A stretch of DNA of 18,011 nucleotides from JACQWR01 sp964614365. Lineage in GTDB: Bacteria; Desulfobacterota; Syntrophia; Syntrophales; JACQWR01. This document shows, in pieces, positions 7,507 to 14,528 of the stretch (within the stretch, counting starts at the first letter, position 1; each line of letters starts with the position of its first letter). Made by a program: the position numbers and the translations under genes. Location of the stretch: assembly GCA_964614365.1 (NCBI GenBank), contig CAZTLA010000051.1, forward strand, positions 1 through 18,011, read 5' to 3'. The notes beneath the pieces were generated by a model. It was not told the origin of the DNA, did no database searches, and saw only the letters and a list, made by a program, of their open reading frames with translations.

Positions 7507-8991
7507 TCAGAGTGCGATATTGATATTCTTCACCTGGGTATAGGAAAGCAGCTCGTCAGCGCCTTCCTCGCGCCCGATGCCGGACTGCTTGTAGCCGCCG
7601 AAGCTGGCGCCGAGAAAATGATCGCCCGCATTGTTTATCCAGATATAACCTGCCTCGACGCGGCTTGCGGCGCGGTGTGCGATACTGAGACTCGTCGTCC
7701 AGATTGAACCGGTGAGACCGTATTCCACGGCGTTTACCTGCGTGAACATCTCTTCCTCGTCCCTCCACTTGATCACGGTGAGCACGGGACCGAAGATCTC
7801 TTCATTGGCAATCCGCATGTTCCGGTTCACCTCGGTAAATACCGTGGGTTCGATAAACCAGCCGCGGGAGAGCAGCGGGTTGTCCGGGACCTTGCCTCCG
7901 CAGGCAAGTCTTGCGCCCTCCTTCTTGCCCAGTTCGATATAGCCCATGATCTTCTCGTGCTGGGCACTGGAGATGATGGCGCCCATCGTGGTTTCCCTCT
8001 CTGTCGGAATGCCGGGGCTGTAGAGCCTGATTCTGTCGAGTACGCCCTGTATTACCTTCTCGTAGACGGCCTCGTGGATAAAGAGACGCGATGTGGACCC
8101 ACAGGACTGGCCGCACCAGGTGAAATTCATGCCCTGCACCGCCCCCGCAATTGCCTTGTCAAGATCGGCGTCGGGATAGATGATGCAGGCATTTTTCCCG
8201 CCCAATTCAAGAGTCACGTGCTTGAGGCGGTCGGCGCCCGCTTTCATGATTGCGCGGCCCGTGGGCACGCTGCCGATAAGAGAAATCCTCGGCACCAGCG
8301 GATGCATTGCCAGCGCCTCGCTGCCCTCGCGGCCGGCGGTAATGATGCCGAGTACGCCCGGCGGCAGGATTCCTTCAATCAGTTCCATCATGCGATAGGC
8401 CGAAAGAGGCGCCTGGTAAGGAGGTTTCATGATCACCGTGTTGCCCGCGGCGAGAGCCGGCCCCATCTTGCCCGCGGTAAACATGAGCGGATGGTTGTAA
8501 GCCACAATCCTTCCGCAGACGCCGTAGGGTTCGCGCACCGACAGATTGACAACGCCGTCGCCCATCGGGATCGTCTCGCCTTTTGCCTCCGTCGCCAGTC
8601 CCGCATAAAATTCGATCTGCATCGCGGCCACTGCGGCATCCTTCAGCATTTCGCGGATCGGGTTGCCGCAGTTGGCCGCGTCCAGCATCGCCAGTTCTTC
8701 GGCATTGGCGCGCAGCACACCTGCGACCTTTCTCATCAGCGCCGCGCGCTCGAGCGGCTTCACTGTGCGCCATTCACGGAATGCCTTGTGCGCTGCCTGC
8801 ACTGCTGCATCTACGTCGGCAGCGTTCGCTTCGGCAGCCGGTCCCAGCGATTCACCGGTCGCCGGATTCCAGGTGTCCAGATAGCCGCCTTGGGGCTTCT
8901 GCCATCTCCCCTCAAAATACAAATCACGGTGTTTTGGCAGGACAGGGGCGATCTTGGCCCTTACGTTTGCCAGCTCATCGGAAAAGTTCAT
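7507..8991 (-). CDS. NAD(P)-dependent aldehyde dehydrogenase
   Basis: The protein has 494 residues, the normal ALDH length, with TAGGAGGCGCC just before the ATG at 8991. Catalytic features are complete: oxyanion Asn166 in YNHPLMF (this branch has NHP where many ALDHs have NFP), cofactor Lys189 in MKPP, general base Glu262 in LELGGKN, nucleophile Cys297 in GQSCGSTSR, and NEEIFGPVL near the C-terminus. It oxidises an aldehyde to the acid with NAD(P)+ in the cytosol. Betaine-, aminobutyraldehyde- and aromatic-aldehyde enzymes share these motifs, so substrate cannot be named. It is divergent from a NitT/TauT-type ABC importer across 173 bp, so the imported compound may be converted to its aldehyde substrate; that is inference. 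A TTGACA-type promoter overlapped by a palindrome lies upstream. Confidence 0.95.
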   Translation of the reverse strand: MNFSDELANVRAKIAPVLPKHRDLYFEGRWQKPQGGYLDTWNPATGESLGPAAEANAADVDAAVQAAHKAFREWRTVKPLERAALMRKVAGVLRANAEELAMLDAANCGNPIREMLKDAAVAAMQIEFYAGLATEAKGETIPMGDGVVNLSVREPYGVCGRIVAYNHPLMFTAGKMGPALAAGNTVIMKPPYQAPLSAYRMMELIEGILPPGVLGIITAGREGSEALAMHPLVPRISLIGSVPTGRAIMKAGADRLKHVTLELGGKNACIIYPDADLDKAIAGAVQGMNFTWCGQSCGSTSRLFIHEAVYEKVIQGVLDRIRLYSPGIPTERETTMGAIISSAQHEKIMGYIELGKKEGARLACGGKVPDNPLLSRGWFIEPTVFTEVNRNMRIANEEIFGPVLTVIKWRDEEEMFTQVNAVEYGLTGSIWTTSLSIAHRAASRVEAGYIWINNAGDHFLGASFGGYKQSGIGREEGADELLSYTQVKNINIAL

Positions 8992-9097
8992 TGGCGCCTC
9001 CTAAAATATCATTCATAATGGTTTGGGATTGAACCACTCTCACGGGGTTTGCAGAACTTTATGTCATTTAATAAATATTTGATTTCTTTTCTGATAA

Positions 9098-9124
9098 AGT
9101 ATATGGAAGCAGCAAGTGTGTCAA
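9098..9124 (-). promoter_or_regulatory. Candidate sigma-70 promoter for the aldehyde dehydrogenase gene
   Basis: On the minus strand a perfect TTGACA (9124-9119) is followed after 15 bp by TATACT (9103-9098). The spacing is short but tolerated. Transcription would start about 100 nt before the ATG at 8991. Confidence 0.5.
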
Positions 9125-9141
9125 GATTATTCAAATAATCT
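9124..9141. promoter_or_regulatory. Perfect palindrome, candidate operator
   Basis: AGATTATT, centre CA, AATAATCT forms an 18-bp perfect dyad. It overlaps the first base of the TTGACA box of the divergent aldehyde dehydrogenase promoter and lies 23 bp before the ABC ATPase ATG. That position suits a dimeric regulator acting on both genes. No regulator gene is in the window. Confidence 0.5.
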
Positions 9142-9164
9142 CTTTGGGGCCGGGATGAATAGTC

Positions 9165-10016
9165 ATGAGCAACCCGATTATTGAAATCAGGGGCATCACG
9201 AAGAGTTATTCCGTCGTGTCTCCATCTGATTGCCGGGAAATAGTCGCAGCCGTGCAAGGGGTAAATCTGGATATCGGAAGAGGAGAATTCCTTGCGGTCA
9301 TCGGCCCAAGCGGCTGCGGAAAGTCAACCCTTCTGAATATGATCGGAGGTCTCATAAAGCCGACGGAAGGCGAGATTTATGTGGAGGGCGATCTCATCTC
9401 CGGCCCCCACCCGAAGATCACCATGGTCTTTCAGGATGTATCCGTTTTCCCCTGGCGCACCGTCATGGAAAACACGGAATTTGGCCTGGAAATGCGCGGC
9501 GTGGACCGCCAGACAAGACGCTGCAAATGTCAGGAGATCATTGACCTGGTAGGCCTCCGCGGTTTTGAAAAGCGTTACCCTCAGGAACTGTCGGGCGGCA
9601 TGAATCAGCGAGTCGCCATTGCACGGGCACTCTCCCTCGATCCGGACATCCTGCTTATGGATGAACCATTCGGCGCCCTGGACGAACAGACGCGTTTTAT
9701 CCTGGGAGAGGAATTGTTGCGCATCTGGGGCGAACTGGGGCAGACCATCGTATTTATTACCCATAACATCAATGAGGCGGTGCAGCTTGCCGACAGGGTC
9801 GTTGTGATGAGCGCCAGGCCCGGTCGGATCAAGAAAGACGTCCCCCTGGATCTTCCCCGGCCGCGGGACTCGTCTGTGCTCGCCAGGCAGAAGTTTGCGG
9901 CCCTGGCGGGTGAGATCTGGCTGGAACTCAGAGAGGAGTCGCTCAAAGCCCTTCGCTACGAAATGGGATCGGATGAAAGACCTGCTCAGGAACCGGTCCC
10001 TGTCATTCAGGTTTGA
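9165..10016 (+). CDS. ABC transporter ATP-binding protein, NitT/TauT (SsuB/TauB) family
   Basis: The protein has 283 residues. Motifs: Walker A GPSGCGKST (47-55), Q-loop Gln90 in MVFQD, signature LSGGMNQR (142-149), Walker B ILLMDEP (162-168), D-loop GALD and the switch His200 in ITHN. The pairing VFQD-x5-PWRTVMEN and the GRI-x-KD-x-PLDLPRPRD ending are typical of the nitrate/sulfonate/taurine importer ATPases. It energises import at the inner face of the membrane with the two permeases encoded downstream. The ATG at 9165 has only a weak GGGGCCGGG purine stretch upstream. The binding-protein gene starts 25 bp after its stop, so this is the first gene of a four-gene operon. Substrate is not deducible from the ATPase. 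Confidence 0.95.
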   Translation: MSNPIIEIRGITKSYSVVSPSDCREIVAAVQGVNLDIGRGEFLAVIGPSGCGKSTLLNMIGGLIKPTEGEIYVEGDLISGPHPKITMVFQDVSVFPWRTVMENTEFGLEMRGVDRQTRRCKCQEIIDLVGLRGFEKRYPQELSGGMNQRVAIARALSLDPDILLMDEPFGALDEQTRFILGEELLRIWGELGQTIVFITHNINEAVQLADRVVVMSARPGRIKKDVPLDLPRPRDSSVLARQKFAALAGEIWLELREESLKALRYEMGSDERPAQEPVPVIQV

Positions 10017-10041
10017 ATATATTCAGTAGGAGGTGAAGGAG

Positions 10042-11025
10042 ATGAATGCAAAAGCGCTCAAAGGATTAGTGGTACTTGGCCTTTCGGGGATTGTCTTGTT
10101 ATACCCCTTCATGAATTGTGTTCATGCCGATGAGTTGACCACTGTTCGGGTCACCGTAGGTCAGCGCGGGAACTGGGACACGACGATGGCCTTCGTCACC
10201 GGGGAAAAGGAAGGTTTTTTCGCCAAGGAAGGCATCAAGCTTGACATTTTTTATACGAAAGGCGGGGCGGAGACCCTGCAGCCGGTAAGCACGGGGAACG
10301 CCGATTTCGGCTGGGCAAACGGAACGTTCGGGGTGCTCGGAGCCTATGACAAGGGGGCGAAAATAAAAATCGTCTCCGCCAGCTTCACCGGGGTAGACGC
10401 TTTCTGGTACGTAAAAGCGGATTCGCCTTACAAGAAATTCCAGGACCTGGCGGGGAAAAAAGTCGGCTTCAGCAGTCCCGGTTCCTCTACAAATCTGGTG
10501 ATATTGCGGATGGCCGAGCTGGCGGGAGTGAAATTGGAAGCGGTGCCCGTCGGCGGGATTCCCGACAATTATACAGCCGTTATGACGGGGCAGATAGCCT
10601 CCGGCTGGTCCGTGCCCCCCCAGCGGATCGAGGAAATCAAAAAAGGAACACTCCGGATCATCGCCCGGGGGATCGATTTCCCTGACCTTCAGGGAATCAC
10701 GTTCCGGGTCAATATTGCAAATGCGGACTATCTTAAAAAGAACCCGGCTGTGGCTCGTGCCTTTTTCAGGGCCTACCAGCGGGCGCTCGACTATATCTAT
10801 GATAAACAAAGTGCCGTAATTCCGGAATTTGCCAAACTCAACAAGACCTCTCCAGAAATAGCCGAGGAATCGCTGAAATTCTTCCCCAGAAAAGGGCTGG
10901 CCTTACAGCCCGTTGCCGGCATGGAATACCAGGTTGAAAAGGCTGTTGATTTCGACTTTCTCAAGAAAAAACTGACCCGGCAACAGCTTGACGACCTGAT
11001 TGACTTAAGCTACCTGCCGAAATAG
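10042..11025 (+). CDS. ABC transporter substrate-binding protein, NMT1/THI5-like (SsuA/TauA type)
   Basis: The protein has 327 residues from the ATG at 10042, placed 8 nt after AGGAGG; the in-frame GTG at 10033 overlaps that site and is rejected. Residues 1-29 are a signal peptide ending near VHA/DE. The mature protein has the usual order of this family: a first strand (TTVRVTVGQ), GEKEGFFAKEGIKLDI, GGAETLQPVSTGNADFGWAN (ligand-pocket loop), DLAGKKVGFSSPGSSTN and the second-lobe GGIPDNYTAVMTGQI. It captures a small organic ligand in the periplasm. Family ligands include sulfonates, taurine, nitrate, pyrimidine precursors and riboflavin, and none can be chosen here. It lies between the ATPase and the permease genes of the same operon. 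Confidence 0.93.
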   Translation: MNAKALKGLVVLGLSGIVLLYPFMNCVHADELTTVRVTVGQRGNWDTTMAFVTGEKEGFFAKEGIKLDIFYTKGGAETLQPVSTGNADFGWANGTFGVLGAYDKGAKIKIVSASFTGVDAFWYVKADSPYKKFQDLAGKKVGFSSPGSSTNLVILRMAELAGVKLEAVPVGGIPDNYTAVMTGQIASGWSVPPQRIEEIKKGTLRIIARGIDFPDLQGITFRVNIANADYLKKNPAVARAFFRAYQRALDYIYDKQSAVIPEFAKLNKTSPEIAEESLKFFPRKGLALQPVAGMEYQVEKAVDFDFLKKKLTRQQLDDLIDLSYLPK

Positions 11026-11053
11026 CCCGTGCGGACGTGGGGAACGACCATAG

Positions 11054-11794
11054 ATGAATAAACTCAAGGTTTTCTCTGCTCGTTATTTTTTTGTAGTACT
11101 GTTCCTGGTAATCATCGAGGCCCTGGTCGTTCTCGGTACGGTGAGTCCTCTCGTTGTTTCCCGCCCAACGGCCATGATCATCGCTTTATGGCTGGATATC
11201 GCCAGCGGAGAGATTCCGAAGCTGTTTTTGACGACAATGGCAGAGGTGGTCATAGCCTTTTCAATATCCGCAGTTCTTGGTTTTGGAGTGGGTTACTTCC
11301 TGTGGCGTCGCGAAAGATGGGGTGTCGCCTACGAAACCCTCCTGGGGGCCATCTTTGCCTCTCCTCTTGTATTGGTCTATCCGATTTTCCTGGTGATCTT
11401 TGGGCGGAGTTCCACAGCCGTAATCGCTATGGGCATCCTTGCCGGCTATATACCGATAACGTTGGGCGTGCGGGATGGCCTGGTGGGGGTGAACCGCACG
11501 CTGGTTCGGGTGGGAGAAAGCCTTAACCTCTCCCAGAACAGGATCTTCTGGAAAATCCAACTGCCGGCGGCCGCCCCGACAATATTTTCAGCTCTGCGCC
11601 TGGGTTTTACCTATACGCTGGTCAACATCATCGGCGTGGAATTCCTGGTAGAAATCGGAGGGCTGGGAAAAATGGTGTCCGCCGCCTACTTCCGGTTTCA
11701 GATAGACAAGATGTACGCCGGGATCGGAGCAATAATTCTCCTGACCGCCATCTTCATTTCGCTGTCCTACAGATTGCAGCGGAGGGTAAAGTAA
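11054..11794 (+). CDS. ABC transporter permease 1 (SsuC/TauC type)
   Basis: The protein has 246 residues with about six membrane segments. The cytoplasmic EAA-type coupling loop reads RVGESLNLSQNRIFWKIQLP then AAAPTIFSALRLG (about 153-185), matching the E/R-x-G-A-S...P-x-x-x-P-x-I-x-x-G-L-R pattern of binding-protein-dependent permeases. Start: the ATG at 11054 is 28 bp after the binding-protein stop, with GGGGAACG upstream. The next permease gene begins on the very next base after its stop. It forms half of the translocation channel. Confidence 0.92.
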   Translation: MNKLKVFSARYFFVVLFLVIIEALVVLGTVSPLVVSRPTAMIIALWLDIASGEIPKLFLTTMAEVVIAFSISAVLGFGVGYFLWRRERWGVAYETLLGAIFASPLVLVYPIFLVIFGRSSTAVIAMGILAGYIPITLGVRDGLVGVNRTLVRVGESLNLSQNRIFWKIQLPAAAPTIFSALRLGFTYTLVNIIGVEFLVEIGGLGKMVSAAYFRFQIDKMYAGIGAIILLTAIFISLSYRLQRRVK

Positions 11795-12607
11795 ATGGCT
11801 GTACGTATGACCGGAAAGACGCGGATCAAACGGCTCTTGGGGTTTAAAATTCCCGATACCGCAATCATCCAGGGGGGCAGTATCCTGGTGTTTTTAACTT
11901 TCTGGGAGGCAGTAAGCCGGACGGGAATCATATTTCAGGAACTGGTGCCCTCGGTTTTCACGGTCGCCGATCATACCTGGATCTTGCTTAACGACGGTGA
12001 ATTCTGGCATCACTTAGGAATATCTCTGTACGAAATAGGGCTCGGTTTTTTTGTGTCAGCGGTGATCGGCATTGGTTTGGGTCTTTTTTTAGGCGCCCGC
12101 ATTTTCTGGAGGGACGTATTCGAACCGGTCTTTCTCTACCTGGCCGCAACTCCGAAGATCATTTTCTTCCCTATCTGCCTGATGCTCTTTGGCCTGGACA
12201 AAGGCTCGAAGGTCGCCATCGGCGCCCTCTCCGGGTTCTTCCCCATTGTCATTACCATTATTACAGGAGCGCGTGAAACGAATCCCCTCTTCCTTCGGGT
12301 TGCCCGATCGCTCCAGGCAAGCCCCCTTCAGATTTATACAAAAATTTATTTTCCGGCGATCCTCCGCCACCTCTTTGCGGGACTTCGCTTGGGAATGGGT
12401 GTCACAATCATTGGGACCTTGCTGGGAGAAATCAAGCTCTCGCGGGGCGGCCTGGGTTTTATGGCTATCGGTTTTTACAACCAGTTTAATCTTGCCGGAA
12501 TGTACGCTATTATCATTTTCATTTTCGCACTCGCAGGCACGGTAAACTGGGTCATGGGTGTTTTCCTGGCTCGCTTCAGTCGGTACCGGGGCACACTGGA
12601 GACATGA
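11795..12607 (+). CDS. ABC transporter permease 2 (SsuC/TauC type)
   Basis: The protein has 270 residues with an N-terminal helix plus about six membrane segments and its own EAA loop, RVARSLQASPLQIYTKIYFP then AILRHLFAGLRLG. GGAGGG in the end of the previous gene precedes the ATG at 11795, whose first base follows the preceding TAA directly, so the two permeases are translationally coupled. It is clearly diverged from permease 1, which implies a heterodimeric channel. Most nitrate/sulfonate/taurine systems use two copies of one permease; two-permease layouts are less common. The operon ends here: the stop is followed at once by a stem-loop and, 150 bp later, a strong terminator. Confidence 0.92.
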   Translation: MAVRMTGKTRIKRLLGFKIPDTAIIQGGSILVFLTFWEAVSRTGIIFQELVPSVFTVADHTWILLNDGEFWHHLGISLYEIGLGFFVSAVIGIGLGLFLGARIFWRDVFEPVFLYLAATPKIIFFPICLMLFGLDKGSKVAIGALSGFFPIVITIITGARETNPLFLRVARSLQASPLQIYTKIYFPAILRHLFAGLRLGMGVTIIGTLLGEIKLSRGGLGFMAIGFYNQFNLAGMYAIIIFIFALAGTVNWVMGVFLARFSRYRGTLET

Positions 12608-12626
12608 CCTGTTCTTGAAGAACAGG
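12608..12626. repeat. Stem-loop directly after the operon's last stop codon
   Basis: CCTGTTCTT, centre G, AAGAACAGG is a perfect 19-bp dyad, or a 7-bp stem with a TTGAA loop. It begins on the base after the stop codon of permease 2. No T-run follows, so it is more likely a 3'-end stabiliser or a binding site than an intrinsic terminator. Confidence 0.55.
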
Positions 12627-12676
12627 ACCGTCGTTTAACGCAGCGGCTGCCGTGTACATGCATCCGACACCGCAAA

Positions 12677-12701
12677 GGGAAAAGGAAGCCCCCCTTTTCC
12701 C
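12677..12701. repeat. Second stem-loop, GGGAAAAGG/CCTTTTCCC
   Basis: There is a perfect 9-bp stem, GGGAAAAGG and CCTTTTCCC, around the 7-nt loop AAGCCCC. Its arms resemble the GGAAAAAGGGAC/GTCCCCTTTTCC dyad at 1309-1332, so both may belong to one dispersed repeat family. Confidence 0.5.
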
Positions 12702-12758
12702 CTGAAAGATAGCTCACCCTCAACATCTTCGTGACAGCCGAACCCTTCTTACCAAACG

Positions 12759-12797
12759 ACAAAAAAGGCAGAGCCGATTTGCCCCTGCCTTTTTTGT
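12759..12797. terminator. Bidirectional intrinsic terminator
   Basis: ACAAAAAAGGCAG (12759-12771) and CTGCCTTTTTTGT (12785-12797) are perfect 13-bp inverted arms around a 13-nt loop, giving an A-tract/stem/T-tract on both strands. It lies between the convergent ABC operon (+) and the PEP-CTERM gene (-) and should end both transcripts. Confidence 0.85.
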
Positions 12798-12817
12798 GAC
12801 TACTATGTAGAAGGTAC

Positions 12818-13054
12818 TTAGTACCTGAGTTTTCGCCTTAACCCGGCAACCCCCACAAGACCGAAAGCAAGAAGAAGCATGGAGGCGGGCTCGGGAACTT
12901 TGTTACAGCCGCCGCCGCCACTGTAGCCGCCGCCGCCACTGTAGCCGCCGCCGCCACCACTGCCGCTGCTAGTAGCAAAAACAGGTGTAGTAAAGCCTAT
13001 AATTACGAATACCAGCCCAATCCTTACTAATTTTAATGTAGAAACTTTTAACAT
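12818..13054 (-). CDS. Very small PEP-CTERM sorting-domain protein
   Basis: The protein has 78 residues. Signal peptide 1-27 is hydrophobic and ends PVFA. Residues 31-49 are almost pure glycine with a GGGGYS repeat, followed by one Cys. The C-terminus is a complete PEP-CTERM signal: VPEP (53-56), a hydrophobic helix (57-71) and a basic RRKLR tail. Such signals are cut by exosortase (EpsH family) in bacteria that make exopolysaccharide. After both cleavages only about 25 glycine-rich residues would remain, so the mature product would be a short flexible surface peptide. GGAG lies 9 nt before the ATG at 13054. Exosortase is not in the window. The Gly-rich DNA is internally repetitive, so repeat number may vary. 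Confidence 0.9.
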   Translation of the reverse strand: MLKVSTLKLVRIGLVFVIIGFTTPVFATSSGSGGGGGYSGGGGYSGGGGCNKVPEPASMLLLAFGLVGVAGLRRKLRY

Positions 13055-13480
13055 AGTCTTAACTCCCCATAGATTTTTTTTAGCATTCCGTACCTCTTCT
13101 TAATTTACTATAAGCCGGTTCAATTTACTGTTTTTAACCTTACAAGAGCAATATATATACCACAAAGGACACTATCGCATTGATAGAATGTATCATATTA
13201 ATATTTATGGTAATTCAAAAACCATTCGACACGAATGAATAAATTAATGCCAAAGCATTTGTAAAAAATACCGACACTCAACACGTGATATATAAGCATC
13301 AATGCGGTTTTTTACAAATGATAACAAGCATATCATTCGTAATTTTGGAATTATAAAGAATGCCGACAGATATACCGTTCTTATGCTGTCCTGACGCCCA
13401 TCGGTAAGCTGCGTCCCCTAATAAAAGCTCAGGTGAGCGCTAAGGCATGGGCGGCTGCGGCGGAGGTATGATCTTTCAGA
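13055..13480. other. AT-rich non-coding region dense in inverted repeats
   Basis: No open frame looks like a gene in these 426 bp. Dyads include CATTCG/CGAATG (13223-13237), CATTTGTAAAAAA with TTTTTTACAAATG (13256-13268 and 13308-13320, perfect 13-bp arms), and AATGATA/TATCATT (13317-13337). The base composition differs sharply from both sides. It could hold regulatory sites for the PEP-CTERM gene, a small RNA, or a decayed mobile element. Confidence 0.55.
13192..13218 (-). promoter_or_regulatory. Candidate promoter for the PEP-CTERM gene
   Basis: On the minus strand TTGAAT (13218-13213) and TATGAT (13197-13192) are 15 bp apart. A small CTATC/GATAG dyad (13172-13186) lies at the expected start point. 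The leader would be about 130 nt. No RpoN-type -24/-12 element was seen, although PEP-CTERM genes often use one. Confidence 0.3.
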
Positions 13481-14335
13481 TCAATAGAAAGCAATTTCAG
13501 CGATTCGGGTTGCGCTCCAGTCGGCAGTTTTTTCGTTGGTTTTGAATGTCCCCTGCATCGTGTTGCCGCTCACACGGCCAGTGTACTTCGTATCACCGAC
13601 CGTGAAGCTTATCTCATCACCGTTTAGTCTGCCATCCGTGATCTGTGTAGCGCGGGCGCCCGATTGAAGTTTACCGGAAATCATCTGGAATTGTTGCTTG
13701 AGCGTAAGTTCGCCCTGGGGAAGCTTCCATGCGCCTTCCACTTTTGCAGGTACGATCCAGAGATAGGCGGTGCAATAGCTGGCGCAACCTTCCTCCGGTT
13801 TGACGGCAACGACCTGGTCAGCTTTCCACTCTTCCATATCGAAGGAGTTCGAAACGATACGGGTGCCAGGTTTGAGGTCGAGAATCTGTGAGCGAAGTTT
13901 GAGATTGATCTCCGGCAGAAGAAACATCGTAAGCACCGTAGCCCGAGTAAAATCGCTCTCGAATAGGTCTGCCTGGACGAATTGGGCCCTGTCGCTCACT
14001 CCTTCTTTGGCGGCATGTTGCTTCGACAGGGCAACCATGTCCGGATTGTATTCGATGCCAAGTGCACGAGCGCCGCGCTTCGCCGCAGTAATGACCGTAC
14101 GGCCGTCACCGGAACCGAGGTCAATGAGGTAATCCGTTGGCGTTACTTTTGCCATGTCAAGCATTTTGTTCACCAGCGTAAGCGCGGTTGGCACCCATAT
14201 CACATCCTTGCCTTCCTGGCCAACCCGCGGTTCGTACTCACTGCCTCCTGGTTGTGTCTGTGCCGTCACGCTCATGGCGATCAGCAAGAGACAGGATATT
14301 AATAATACCTGACGTACGATACGGGTTCTACCCAT
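13481..14335 (-). CDS. Exported class I SAM-dependent methyltransferase-like protein
   Basis: The protein has 284 residues from the ATG at 14335, with AGGAGGG 9 nt upstream; the longer frame to 14455 runs into the Mo-subunit remnant and is rejected. Residues 1-25 look like a cleavable signal peptide (VRQVLLISCLLLIAMSVTAQ). Residues 48-175 are a Rossmann methyltransferase domain: VPT-x-LTLVNKML, motif I DLGSGDG (72-78), acidic Glu95 in GIEYNP, and QADLFESDF, resembling the FAM173/DOT1-like small lysine methyltransferases. Residues 200-284 form a separate beta-rich region (SGKLQSG, DEISFTVGD, MQGTFK). Export is puzzling because S-adenosylmethionine is cytosolic. Alternatives are an uncleaved membrane anchor or a non-catalytic role. 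Its ribosome site overlaps the end of the broken Mo-subunit segment. Confidence 0.88.
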   Translation of the reverse strand: MGRTRIVRQVLLISCLLLIAMSVTAQTQPGGSEYEPRVGQEGKDVIWVPTALTLVNKMLDMAKVTPTDYLIDLGSGDGRTVITAAKRGARALGIEYNPDMVALSKQHAAKEGVSDRAQFVQADLFESDFTRATVLTMFLLPEINLKLRSQILDLKPGTRIVSNSFDMEEWKADQVVAVKPEEGCASYCTAYLWIVPAKVEGAWKLPQGELTLKQQFQMISGKLQSGARATQITDGRLNGDEISFTVGDTKYTGRVSGNTMQGTFKTNEKTADWSATRIAEIAFY

Positions 14336-14375
14336 AGTGGTGTCCCTCCTTCTTGACGAGGCCGGCTTGATGTTT

Positions 14376-14528
14376 GACGGTGAGATAGCGCAAGCGGAAC
14401 TGGACCGGGTCGACGCCTGCCGCCGCCGGTTCATCGATGAACGTTTCGGCGGCAAAGGTCACGACGGAGCCTCTGGGCAGCCGGAGGTGGGTCGTGCGCA
14501 GAGGCGATCCGCTTACGGGTATCAGGAC
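14376..14528 (-). pseudogene. Internal remnant of a molybdopterin-binding (CoxL/IorB-type) subunit
   Basis: The minus strand encodes VLIPVSGSPLRTTHLRLPRG, then TFAAETFIDE and AAGVDPVQFRLRYL. Intact family members carry PLRT-x-x-LR-x-P, FA-x-E-x-FIDELA and AG-x-DPV-x-FRLR-L at about the middle of the ~750-residue chain. One residue of the usual DELAAAAG is missing here. The segment has no start of its own, overlaps the last codons of the NuoF-like gene in another frame, and loses homology just before the methyltransferase ribosome site. Identification is from recalled motifs; no alignment was run. Confidence 0.75.

Noticed and set aside
7957..9018. 353-codon plus-strand frame opposite the aldehyde dehydrogenase
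   Set aside because: Shadow of a complete ALDH with all catalytic residues; it also runs through that gene's start and ribosome site.
9018..9050. GGTTCAATCCC on the minus strand, like a tRNA T-loop
   Set aside because: The flanking bases do not form the 5-bp T-stem and no acceptor, D or anticodon arms are present.
13055..13480. RpoN (-24/-12) promoter, expected for many PEP-CTERM genes
   Set aside because: The only TGGCA on the minus strand (near 13250) lacks a GC doublet at the required 10-bp spacing.
3880..14376. Integrative element with att sites or a transposase bounding the block
   Set aside because: No integrase or transposase gene, tRNA target or convincing direct repeat was found; the only shared string noticed (CTTGATGT, 8 bp) is too short to mean anything.
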